Part shown: positions 53,202 to 60,725 of the stretch, piece by piece
Layout: each line of letters begins with the position of its first letter
Position numbering within the stretch: position 1 is the first letter of the stretch
Assembly: GCA_902493385.1 (NCBI GenBank)
Contig: CABUPO010000002.1
Coordinates: 248,001-312,000, forward strand
Length of the DNA: 64,000 nt
Origin: an uncultured Lachnospiraceae bacterium
GTDB taxonomy: Bacteria; Bacillota; Clostridia; Lachnospirales; Lachnospiraceae
Direction of reading: 5' to 3'
Notes under the pieces: generated by a model
The model's input: only the letters and a program-made list of their open reading frames with translations
The model's database searches: none
What the model was told of the DNA's origin: nothing
Translations under genes and position numbers: made by a program

Positions 53202-53317
53202 GTTGTAAAGTTGTAAAATGGGTGTGGTTTTACAACTTATTTTACAACTTTTGCCCATGAAAACATGTGAATTTATAAAAAGATATAGAAACTACAAAAA
53301 AAATCAAAGTTGTAAAA
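53202..53317. repeat. Element 1 right arm-type repeats
   Basis: TTTTACAAC occurs at 53228-53236 and 53240-53248 (starts 12 apart). Its reverse complement, or a one-base variant, is at 53202-53210, 53210-53218 and 53309-53317. These match the left-end pair at 44102-44121. Confidence 0.75.
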
Positions 53318-53364
53318 ATCTTTTAAATACAAGGAAAAATGAAGATATAAGGAGTTATGAGAAC

Positions 53365-53395
53365 ATGATAAAAGTATTATTTGTTTGTCACGGCA
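53365..53395 (+). other. att-like copy B of the LMW-PTP gene start
   Basis: This 31-bp copy differs from copy A at two bases and shares TTTGTTTGTCACGGCA with copy C. It encodes MIKVLFVCHGS and continues into a short false frame ending at 53496. TAAGGAG lies upstream. It is the right end of element 1 and the left end of element 2. Confidence 0.85.
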
Positions 53396-53457
53396 GTATC
53401 TTGAAAAGTCCCGAAAAAGCCTGTAAAATCAATGATTTCACGAAGCGGAAGGGCACT

Positions 53458-53478
53458 TACTACACCACTACTATACCA
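53458..53478. repeat. Element 2 left arm-type repeats
   Basis: TACTACACCA (53458-53467) and TACTATACCA (53469-53478) start 11 bases apart, 62 bases after att copy B. The right end of element 2 carries the same 10-mer. Confidence 0.7.
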
Positions 53479-53525
53479 TTTTTGAAAGAGCCTTGAAATG
53501 ACATGAAAATATAGAGATATGATAG

Positions 53526-53558
53526 GCGGCAGCTTCCCAAGAACAAGGAAACTGCCGC
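53526..53558 (+). terminator. Hairpin, possible terminator
   Basis: GCGGCAG (53526-53532) pairs with CTGCCGC (53552-53558), with inner TTCC/GGAA pairing, followed by TTGCTTT. Between here and 53869 the DNA is GC-richer, with no gene I can support. Confidence 0.5.
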
Positions 53559-53869
53559 TTGCTTTATGTTATCGAGAGATTATGTCCCTTGTGTTAATGC
53601 TCATGTGCGGTAAAGTAACAACTAAGAATTTGATAGATAGCAGCACACTATTCCATTAAAAACCAAGAAATGACGACATTCATAGGTAGACGAGTAGCAA
53701 AACCAGCCGAGCCAACGGGCGGCAAGATGAACGGGCTGCGCCCGCCGTTGACAGCCCCGCCTGTCTTTACTGGTGGGCAATCAAGGGGCGACAGCCAAAG
53801 TGCTGCCGCCCCTTACATCATAAAAAGCAACTGTCACCCAGCCACAGCTCTTTATGGGGGAATCCGCCT

Positions 53870-54406
53870 TTATTTCGTCAAATATGGAACAAATTGTGAA
53901 GGAAGCACAGAAAGAGCATATTGTGTCATTGTTTCCGGTGACTCCTGCATTTCTCTTGAAAACCACATCTGAAGGTGGTTGAAAATTCCGCCTATGTAAA
54001 AAGAAACCTTATATTGTTCGTCTATCGGCTTGCTTGTATCAATTTGTGAATGGAAATGTTTTTCCAATACGCTTAGAAGTATAAGCGACAATCCCGAATT
54101 GTATATGACGAGCATTTGTTTTTTATACTTGAGATAATGCTGAAACATATTTTGGAGATATGATTTTAAGTCAGTTTTTTGTGACTTAGTTTTTTCGAGA
54201 TGCTCACGCATGACCGAATCAAAAAAATAAAAGATAATATCTTCTTTTCCATTGAAATGACGATAATATGTAGAGCGATTAACTCCGGCTTTTGTAACGA
54301 TTTCTTCGACAGTAATACTTTGAAATTCCTTTTCTGCCATAAGAAGCAACAGACCATCAACAATATAAGACTTCATCATTTCGGAAGTAGTAGATTTTCT
54401 TCTCAT
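53870..54406 (-). CDS. TetR/AcrR-family regulator
   Basis: This 178-residue protein has an N-terminal TetR HTH (IVDGLLLLMAEKEFQSITVEEIVTKAGVNRSTYYRHFNGKEDII) and a C-terminal ligand domain with the TetR_C-like YNSGLSLILLSVLEKHF. It is divergent from the MATE efflux gene and probably represses it. The intergenic region holds the MATE promoter. Confidence 0.9.
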   Translation of the reverse strand: MRRKSTTSEMMKSYIVDGLLLLMAEKEFQSITVEEIVTKAGVNRSTYYRHFNGKEDIIFYFFDSVMREHLEKTKSQKTDLKSYLQNMFQHYLKYKKQMLVIYNSGLSLILLSVLEKHFHSQIDTSKPIDEQYKVSFYIGGIFNHLQMWFSREMQESPETMTQYALSVLPSQFVPYLTK

Positions 54407-54451
54407 AAAGCGACAAAACCCCCTTGTATGTTGCAGTTAAGACGTAACCTA

Positions 54452-54481
54452 TTGAAAACGCCGCCCAAACTACGGTATAAT
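54452..54481 (+). promoter_or_regulatory. Promoter of the MATE operon
   Basis: TTGAAA (54452-54457) and TATAAT (54476-54481) are 18 bases apart, on the side of the TetR gene where its repressor would act. Confidence 0.65.
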
Positions 54482-54575
54482 AAAGAAACATTCGTCTCTT
54501 TTCATTGTAATGCAATGTGTATAAAAGTCAAGACGGATAATTTAACAATTTTCAATGAAAGGCGGTATATGTGGC

Positions 54576-55955
54576 ATGAATGAAAATGCAAATAGTTTTT
54601 TGGGGGAAGCGCCTATTGGGAAACTAATGGTAAAATTCGCTATCCCCAGTATTATATCCATGTTGATAGCTGCGCTATATAACATGGTAGACCAAATCTA
54701 TATTGGACATGGTATAGGTTATTTGGGAAATAGCGCAACTTCTGTTGTCTATCCATTAACAGTAATCGCTCTTGCGATTGCTTTACTATTTGGAAGCGGC
54801 TGCGGGGCGTATTTCAGTATCTGCCAGGGAAAGAAAGAATACGAAAAAGCGTGCAAAGCAGTAGGCAATGCTTCTTTAATGACGCTGATATGTTCCCTTG
54901 TTTTAGTCGCTGCTTACTGCATATTTCAGCAACAATTTTTAAACCTGTTCGGGGCAACAGAAAATAATGTGGGATATGCAACGGAATATTTCAGTTATTT
55001 GATAATCGGCATACCGTTTTATATGCTTTCCAATATGCTGAATATCATTATACGCGCAGACGGAAGCCCAAAGCTGGCTATGGGAATCAACTGTATCGGC
55101 TGCGTTCTGAATATTATCCTTGACCCGGTTGCAATTTTTGTGCTTGACTGGGGCATGATGGGAGCTGCCGTTGCAACCGTATTCGGTCAGACCGTTTCTG
55201 GGGTTCTGTCTATTGTTTACCTGTTTCATACCAAGAGTTTCCGGCTGAATAAGCACAGTTTTAAACTGGAATGGAAAACTCTCAAAAATGTTATGACATT
55301 GGGGATTAGCAGCTTTTTTACACAGGTGACGATTGTGATTGTAACCGCTGTCTTGAACAATGCTCTTGTTAAATATGGGGCGCAATCAAAATATGGGGCA
55401 GACATACCGCTTACAGTAATCGGTATCGTGATGAAAATCTTTTCTGTCGTTTCCGGTATCTGCATTGGGCTTACCATTGGTATACAGCCAATCACAAGCT
55501 ATAACTATGGTGCTGGAAACATGGGGCGTGTGAAAGAATTGTTTAAAAAAATGCTGCTTTCCGAGTTTTGCATTGGTGCGGTTGCACTGATTGCTTTCGA
55601 GGCTTTCCCAGCGCAGATTGTCAGCATATTCGGAAGCGGCGACGCTTTATATATGGAGTTTGCCACACTAACCATGCGTATCTATTTGAGCGGCATTGTG
55701 TTTACCTGTATTCAAAAGGGCTGCGGTTCTTTTATGCAGGCAGTCGGAAAACCTCTTTTTTCTGCTACAATGTCGTTGGTTCGTGAAGTTGTCCACATTG
55801 TGCTGATATTGGTACTTCCTGTTCACTTTGGCGTTATGGGGATTTTGTATTCCGCTCCAATTTGTGATATTGTAGCGATTATTGTGACTGGAATATTGAC
55901 AGTACGGCTAATCCGGCATTTAAATGTAAAAGAGGAAACGGCACTTTCAGAATAA
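54576..55955 (+). CDS. MATE-family multidrug efflux transporter
   Basis: This 459-residue membrane protein has about twelve predicted helices and the MATE pattern: GKLMVKFAIPSIISMLIAALYNMVDQIYIGHGIG at the N-terminus, and the mirrored VVSGICIGLTIGIQPITSYNYGAGN in the second half. It exchanges cations for drugs or metabolites. The frame opens at ATG 54555, but AAAGGCGG before ATG 54576 favours the later start. It sits with TetR and a cytidylate-kinase-like gene as the cargo of element 2. Confidence 0.92.
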   Translation: MNENANSFLGEAPIGKLMVKFAIPSIISMLIAALYNMVDQIYIGHGIGYLGNSATSVVYPLTVIALAIALLFGSGCGAYFSICQGKKEYEKACKAVGNASLMTLICSLVLVAAYCIFQQQFLNLFGATENNVGYATEYFSYLIIGIPFYMLSNMLNIIIRADGSPKLAMGINCIGCVLNIILDPVAIFVLDWGMMGAAVATVFGQTVSGVLSIVYLFHTKSFRLNKHSFKLEWKTLKNVMTLGISSFFTQVTIVIVTAVLNNALVKYGAQSKYGADIPLTVIGIVMKIFSVVSGICIGLTIGIQPITSYNYGAGNMGRVKELFKKMLLSEFCIGAVALIAFEAFPAQIVSIFGSGDALYMEFATLTMRIYLSGIVFTCIQKGCGSFMQAVGKPLFSATMSLVREVVHIVLILVLPVHFGVMGILYSAPICDIVAIIVTGILTVRLIRHLNVKEETALSE

Positions 55956-55980
55956 CGGGCAGAAAATGGAGGGTAATCAA

Positions 55981-56568
55981 ATGGACAAACGGATTATAAC
56001 AATTAGCCGTGAATTTGGCAGCGGCGGCAGAACAATCGGAAAGAAAACAGCAGAGCGGTTAGGAATCCCTTGCTATGATAATGAACTGATACAAAAGATT
56101 GCAGAAAAAAGCGGGTTCGCCAGTGACTACATAAAGGAAGCTGGTGAATATGCTCCGGGGGGATGGCTTGCGTCCGCTTTCTCTCCAAGAACCATCACAC
56201 CGGCAAACCAAGACCAACTCTGGGTAATTCAGCAGAATATTATTCTTGAATTAGCAGAAAAAGAAGATTGCGTTATCGTTGGCAGATGTGCAGATTATAT
56301 TTTGCGTGAAAAAGAAAATTGTCTGAAAGTATTTATTCACGCCAGTATGGAAAAAAGAGCGGAACGGATTGTGCGGGAATATGGCGAACGGGAACAATCG
56401 CCCGAACAACGTCTGAAAGACAAAGACAAAAGGCGAGCCACTTATTATCGCTTTTATACGGATATGAAGTGGGGACAGGCACAGAACTATCATATTGCTT
56501 TGGATAGTGGAGCGTTAGGAATTGAAAAATGTGTTGAGCTGCTTGCCGAATTATATAAAAGTAGTTAA
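55981..56568 (+). CDS. Cytidylate kinase-like P-loop protein
   Basis: This 195-residue protein (MDKRIITISREFGSGGRTIGKKTAERLG) has a cytidylate_kin_2 P-loop, the LID-like REYGEREQSPEQRLKDKDKRRATYYRFYTD and VIVGRCADYIL. It resembles the stand-alone family common beside MATE transporters in Firmicutes; a housekeeping CMP kinase role is less likely. GGAGGG before ATG 55981 decides the start over the ATG at 55966. It is co-transcribed with MATE (25-base gap). Confidence 0.88.
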   Translation: MDKRIITISREFGSGGRTIGKKTAERLGIPCYDNELIQKIAEKSGFASDYIKEAGEYAPGGWLASAFSPRTITPANQDQLWVIQQNIILELAEKEDCVIVGRCADYILREKENCLKVFIHASMEKRAERIVREYGEREQSPEQRLKDKDKRRATYYRFYTDMKWGQAQNYHIALDSGALGIEKCVELLAELYKSS

Positions 56569-56644
56569 GTACAGTGCAGACATATTTCAAGAATAAAATA
56601 GCTGTCATAAGCACAGCCCTTTATGGAGGAAAGGGGGAATTTCC

Positions 56645-57091
56645 ATGACCTGTACAGAAGAATACAAGGAGCATATCGTTTACACATTCCATGCCTTTTG
56701 TAGAGTTGTTATCCGCAACGCCATGTATACGGCGGTACGGACGAGGAACAGGAAATACAAAAGAGAAATATCCCTTGACTACCTCACAGACGAGAAACAC
56801 TACCCATTCGGCACAAAAGATGAATATTTCAAAGCGCCGGAGCCGGAGGAAGAATACCTGTTGACGATATGCGGCGATACTGTCGTTTTCGGCAACGCCC
56901 CGCTTGTCGAAGCCCTCTCCCGCCTGTCCGAACAGGAGCGGGAAATGCTGTACCTGTCCTTTTTCAAGCGCATACCGCAGCATGAAATCGCCAGACGCTA
57001 CCAGTGCTGCCGCAGCACAGCGGGCTACCATATCCGAAAAGCCATAGGGCGACTTTACGAGGAAATGGAGGGCATGGCGCATGAGGAATAG
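56645..57091 (+). CDS. Conjugative-element sigma-70-like factor
   Basis: This 148-residue protein has a C-terminal region-4 HTH (ALSRLSEQEREMLYLSFFKRIPQHEIARRYQCCRSTAGYHIRKAIGRL) like Tn916 Orf7 and Tn1549 homologs. Higher GC than the core genes shows foreign origin. GGAGGAAAGGGGG precedes ATG. Its stop overlaps the following HTH gene by 11 bases. Confidence 0.83.
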   Translation: MTCTEEYKEHIVYTFHAFCRVVIRNAMYTAVRTRNRKYKREISLDYLTDEKHYPFGTKDEYFKAPEPEEEYLLTICGDTVVFGNAPLVEALSRLSEQEREMLYLSFFKRIPQHEIARRYQCCRSTAGYHIRKAIGRLYEEMEGMAHEE

Positions 57092-57284
57092 CAGGCTTCT
57101 CCCCTATGAAACAATCATACAGGCAATCAGTGGCGAGCCGGAAGCGGTAAACCTTGTATTGCAGCATTACAGGGGCTACATACGGTACGCTGCCCGGATA
57201 AGCGGGCAGGCAGACCGGGACGCAGAGGACTACATCACGGAAACGCTTCTGAAAGCGTTGTTTAAGTTCCGGCTGGACAAGTAG
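57081..57284 (+). CDS. Conjugative-element helix-turn-helix protein (Orf8-like)
   Basis: This 67-residue protein (MRNSRLLPYETIIQAISGEPEAV...) has the HTH_16 pattern with NLVLQHYRGYIRYAARI and EDYITETLLKALFKFRLDK. It overlaps the sigma-like gene and matches the pair seen at 32590/33012, with the same arrangement. Confidence 0.8.
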   Translation: MRNSRLLPYETIIQAISGEPEAVNLVLQHYRGYIRYAARISGQADRDAEDYITETLLKALFKFRLDK

Positions 57285-57298
57285 CCGCCCCATCATTT

Positions 57299-57541
57299 AC
57301 AACTGAATACCAGAATATTTTCCTGTCAGAAACAGAGTATGCCAGCTTACAGGCAGCATACCCGGACAGGCTGGAACGTCTGATTGAGGAAATGAGCGGC
57401 TATGTCGCCGCCAGCGGGAAAACCTACCAGAACTATGCCGCCGCTTTGCACAGGTGGGCGAAAAAAGAGAAAGCAGACAAAAAGGGAGCCTTGAAAAAGG
57501 GAATCCCCGACTATTCGTTCAAGGAGGGCGAGAGTTTATGA
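57299..57541 (+). pseudogene. Replisome organizer C-terminal fragment
   Basis: An open frame without a plausible start gives TEYQNIFLSETEYASLQAAYPDRLE, YVAASGKTYQNYAAALHRWAKK and GIPDYSFKEGESL. This is the C-terminal part of the phage/ICE replisome organizer protein that precedes a DnaC-like ATPase gene in such elements. The N-terminal DNA-binding part is lost. Its stop overlaps the DnaC-like ATG. Confidence 0.65.
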
Positions 57542-58391
57542 AGAATGATTTTGATAATGCGATTTTGAACATGGTACAGACCACACCGCAGCCGGAGGAC
57601 TTCACCGGGGAGGACGGGCTTTTATACTGCGGGAAGTGCCGCAAGCCGAAAGAGAGATATTTCCCGGAGGGCAGGCAGCTTTTCGGGCGTGACCGCCACC
57701 CGGCAGAGTGCGACTGCCAGCGGGCAGAGCGTGAAAGACGGGAAGCCGCCGAGAAGCAGCGCAGCCACCTTGAAACCGTTGAACGGCTGAAACGGCAGGG
57801 CTTTACCGACCCGGCTATGCGGGAATGGACGTTTGCAAACGACAACGGGAAATGCCCGCAGATGAAGAACGCCGCCGGGTATGTGGAGCGTTGGGAGGAA
57901 GTGCAGACCGGGAACTATGGATTGATTTTGTGGGGCAAGGTAGGCACAGGCAAGAGTTATTTCGCCGGGTGTATCGCTAACGCCCTCATGGAGAAAGAAA
58001 TCCCCGTCTGCATGACGAACTTTGCGCTGATACTCAATGACCTTGCCGCCAGCTTCAAGGGCAGGAACGAGTATATAGCCCGCCTTTGCAGCTTCCCGCT
58101 TCTCATTCTTGACGATTTTGGAATGGAGCGGGGACGGAATACGGCTTAGAGCAGGTCTACAACGTGATTGACAGCCGATACCGCAGCAACAAGCCGCTGA
58201 TCGTGACGACTAACCTCACGCTGGAGGAATTGCAGAACCCGGAGGACACCGCCCACGCCCGGATTTATGACCGCTTGATTGAAATGTGTTCCCCTATCTG
58301 CTTTACCGGGGAGAATTTCAGAAAAGCCGCCGCGCAGGAGAAAATAAAACGTCTGAAAACGCTGTTTGCCGGAAAGGAGATTTGCCTATGA
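57538..58391 (+). pseudogene. DnaC/IstB-like ATPase, frameshifted in a G run
   Basis: ATG 57538 starts MKNDFDNAILNMVQTTPQ with a CxxC zinc-knuckle region (LLYCGKCRKPKE and AECDCQR), then Walker A LWGKVGTGKSYFAG and Walker B LLILDDFGMERG. The frame stops at 58149. The expected continuation TEYGLEQVYNVIDSRYRSNKPLIVTTN lies in another frame and runs to 58391. One missing G in the GGGG run near 58130 explains it, so this is a disrupted helicase loader or a sequencing error. Confidence 0.82.
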
Positions 58392-58582
58392 AAGAAGTCC
58401 CGATTTGGGAAAAGAGCAATTTGAGTTTGGAAGAAGCTGTGGCATACTCTGGAATCGGTATCAATAAATTGCGTGACCTTACCAGCGATAAGAATTGCCG
58501 CTTTGTCTTGTGGGTAGGAAACAGGCGATTGATTAAACGTCGCTTGTTTGACAAGTATATTGAGCAGGAATTTTCGATTTGA
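58388..58582 (+). CDS. xis: Tn916 Xis-like excisionase
   Basis: This 64-residue excisionase begins MKEVPIWEKSNLSLEEAVAY, followed by GIGINKLRDLTSDKNC and FVLWVGNRRLIKRRLFDKYIE, matching Tn916 Xis across its length. AAAGGAG lies upstream. It overlaps the end of the DnaC-like frame by 4 bases and precedes int of element 2. Confidence 0.92.
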   Translation: MKEVPIWEKSNLSLEEAVAYSGIGINKLRDLTSDKNCRFVLWVGNRRLIKRRLFDKYIEQEFSI

Positions 58583-58653
58583 TAGTTCATTATCCGGGGA
58601 ACCTCACAGCCTGCGGCTGCTCGGTCACGGGCTGTCGCCCTAACGAATGATAC

Positions 58654-58689
58654 CGTCTTATGTCTGCTTGAGAGTGAACTCTCAGCAGA
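58654..58689. repeat. Long hairpin between xis and int of element 2
   Basis: TGTCTGCTTGAGAGT (58659-58673) pairs with ACTCTCAGCAGACA (58676-58689) with one bulge. Flanking GAATGATA/TATCATTC adds an outer stem. It may attenuate int expression. Confidence 0.6.
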
Positions 58690-58815
58690 CAACAACGCTA
58701 TCATTCGCCCCGGCTCGTAGTTTTCGTGTAATTTTGTGGTGTGAAAATAGCCTTTGGTATGGTACAATGGGTGTGTCAAATCAAGGCTCTTTCCACTACG
58801 GAAAGGAGTTTGACA

Positions 58816-60015
58816 ATGTCCGAAAAGCGCAAAGACAATAAAGGAAGAATCCTGTGGACAGGAGAGAGCCAGAGAAAAGACCTGATTTATCAATATCGGT
58901 ACACGGATATTCATGGAAAACGGCAGACCATTTATTCCTCTGATTTAAAAGATTTGCGGGAGAAAGAGAAAATAATCCAGAAGCAGCTTGACGAGGGGAT
59001 TGATTATGCCGCCGGAGCAATTACCGTGATTGCCCTTTTGGAGCGTTATATCAGTTTGAAACAGGGCGTGCGTTATAATACAAAAGTCGGTTACAATTTT
59101 GTGCTGAATCTGATAAAGAAAGAGGATTTCGGCTACCGGCAGATACGGGATATTAAAGTATCGGACGCACAGAAGTGGATTATGAAGCTGCACAGTGACG
59201 GGAAAGGTTACAGCACCATTACCAGTGTACGGGGCGTTGTCAAACCCGCCTTTCAAATGGCATACAATGAGGACATTATACGCAGGAATCCCTTTGACTT
59301 TAAGCTGGTAGACGTTGTACCCAACGATTCACAGAAGCGGATTGCCTTGACCGAGGAACAGCAGAAAATCTGGATGAACTTTATCCGGGAGGACAAGACT
59401 TATACCAAGTATTATGATGAATTTGTCGTGCTGTTGGGAACGGGTATGCGTGTCAGTGAATTTTGCGGATTGACAAAGAGCGATTTGGATTTTAAAAACC
59501 GGAGAATCCGGGTAGACCACCAGCTTGTCCGGGAGCGGGGCGGGAAATATTACGTTGAGAAAACCAAGACGGAATGTGGCTGCCGATTTATCCCTATGAC
59601 GGAGGACGTTTATCAAAGTATGAAAAATATCCTTACCAGACGCAAGAAAGTAAAGACGGAAATCATTGTAGACGGATATAGCGGCTTTCTTCTGCTGGAT
59701 AAGGACGACAAGCCGAAAGTAGCTTTGCATATCGAGAATGAAATGCGCTGGGCTATGAAGAAGTACAGAAAGCTGTACCCGGATAAGCCGCTGCCGCACA
59801 TCACGCCCCATGTGTTCCGTCATACGTTCTGTACCAATATGGCAAACGCCGGAATGGACATTAAGAATTTGCAGTATATCATGGGTCATTCTGATGTGGG
59901 CGTTACTTTGAACGTCTACACTCATTCCAGCTTTGACTGGGCTGCGGAGCAGATGACGAAAATCATAGACTTTAAGGACGACAATGTATCGGAAAAACGG
60001 AGAAAATCAGGTTGA
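58816..60015 (+). CDS. int: Tn916-type tyrosine integrase of element 2
   Basis: This 399-residue recombinase is homologous to the element 1 integrase along its length. It has R212 (TGMRVSE), H332-x2-R335 (HVFRHTF), H358 (GHSDVG) and nucleophile Y368 (NVYTH), all intact. The frame opens at 58741, but GGAAAGGAG just before ATG 58816 decides the start, giving MSEKRKDNKGRIL, parallel to the other integrase. The stop is 13 bases before the arm repeats and 162 before att copy C. Confidence 0.95.
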   Translation: MSEKRKDNKGRILWTGESQRKDLIYQYRYTDIHGKRQTIYSSDLKDLREKEKIIQKQLDEGIDYAAGAITVIALLERYISLKQGVRYNTKVGYNFVLNLIKKEDFGYRQIRDIKVSDAQKWIMKLHSDGKGYSTITSVRGVVKPAFQMAYNEDIIRRNPFDFKLVDVVPNDSQKRIALTEEQQKIWMNFIREDKTYTKYYDEFVVLLGTGMRVSEFCGLTKSDLDFKNRRIRVDHQLVRERGGKYYVEKTKTECGCRFIPMTEDVYQSMKNILTRRKKVKTEIIVDGYSGFLLLDKDDKPKVALHIENEMRWAMKKYRKLYPDKPLPHITPHVFRHTFCTNMANAGMDIKNLQYIMGHSDVGVTLNVYTHSSFDWAAEQMTKIIDFKDDNVSEKRRKSG

Positions 60016-60028
60016 AAATGCACTAAGT

Positions 60029-60050
60029 TACTACACCACTTACTACACCA
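60029..60050. repeat. Element 2 right arm-type repeats
   Basis: TACTACACCA occurs at 60029-60038 and 60041-60050, starts 12 bases apart, matching the left-end pair at 53458-53478. Confidence 0.75.
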
Positions 60051-60177
60051 TTTGCCCGTGAATTTGCGTAGATTTACATAGAATTACGTGAGTTCGGGGC
60101 GAAAATCAAAAATGAAGAAAAGTGCCGGAAAGCCTGAAATATCAAGGTTTAAAGGCTTATGAGAGGATATATTCAAG

Positions 60178-60208
60178 ATGATAAAAATACTTTTTGTTTG
60201 TCACGGCA
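60178..60208 (+). other. att-like copy C: start of the intact LMW-PTP gene
   Basis: This 31-bp segment covers the first ten codons of the LMW-PTP gene and shares TTTGTTTGTCACGGCA with copy B. It is the right boundary of element 2; the sequence upstream, including the GAGAGGAT ribosome binding site, is element-derived. Confidence 0.85.
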
Positions 60209-60636
60209 ACATCTGTCGTTCGCCGATGGCGGAATTTATGTTCAAGAAATTAGTAAAAGAAGAAGGCAGGGAAAAGGAGTTCCTTATAAGCTCGGCAGCA
60301 ACGAGTTATGAAGAGATAGGAAACCCTGTATATCCGCCTGCAAGGAAAATGCTCAATTATTATGGAATCAACTGCAGCGGAAAGACGGCAAGACATTTTG
60401 AAAAAGAAGATTACGAGACGTATGATTATATTATCTGTATGGATTCCATGAACCTGAGAAATCTTATGAGGATGACAGGCGGCGACCCGGATGGGAAAAT
60501 TAAAAAGCTGCTTGATTATACCGACAGAGGTGGAGATGTGGCAGATCCCTGGTATACGAGAGACTTTCATCGGACATATGAGGATATATCAGAAGGGCTT
60601 GAAGGGTTTTATAATTCTTTGGCGCCAAATATTTGA
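60178..60636 (+). CDS. Low-molecular-weight protein tyrosine phosphatase
   Basis: This 152-residue phosphatase has the active-site loop C8-HGNIC-R14-S and the general acid D123 in ADPWY. It dephosphorylates phosphotyrosine or small phosphoesters in the cytoplasm. It is the insertion target of the elements to its left, so its promoter and ribosome binding site are now supplied by element 2. The coding sequence is intact. A terminator-like hairpin separates it from the convergent argG. Confidence 0.93.
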   Translation: MIKILFVCHGNICRSPMAEFMFKKLVKEEGREKEFLISSAATSYEEIGNPVYPPARKMLNYYGINCSGKTARHFEKEDYETYDYIICMDSMNLRNLMRMTGGDPDGKIKKLLDYTDRGGDVADPWYTRDFHRTYEDISEGLEGFYNSLAPNI

Positions 60637-60661
60637 CAGCTTTTCGCGCGGTTTAATGCCA

Positions 60662-60701
60662 AAAAAACTGCCGTACCAGGATTTGTGTAGTACGGCAGCT
60701 T
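60662..60701 (-). terminator. argG terminator
   Basis: CTGCCGTAC (about 60669-60677) pairs with GTACGGCAG (about 60692-60700). On the minus strand it is followed by TTTTTTT, placing it as the end of argG; it also lies after the LMW-PTP stop. Confidence 0.85.
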
Positions 60702-60725
60702 TCGTGATACAGAATAAATATTTCT

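Noticed and set aside
53365..53496. 44-codon protein starting MIKVLFVCHG at att copy B
   Set aside because: Only the first ten codons are homologous to the phosphatase; the rest is element end sequence with arm repeats, so a functional protein is unlikely.
53670..53972. 100-codon plus-strand ORF before the TetR gene
   Set aside because: It overlaps the TetR 3' end on the other strand, has no ribosome binding site and low-complexity Pro/Gly composition.
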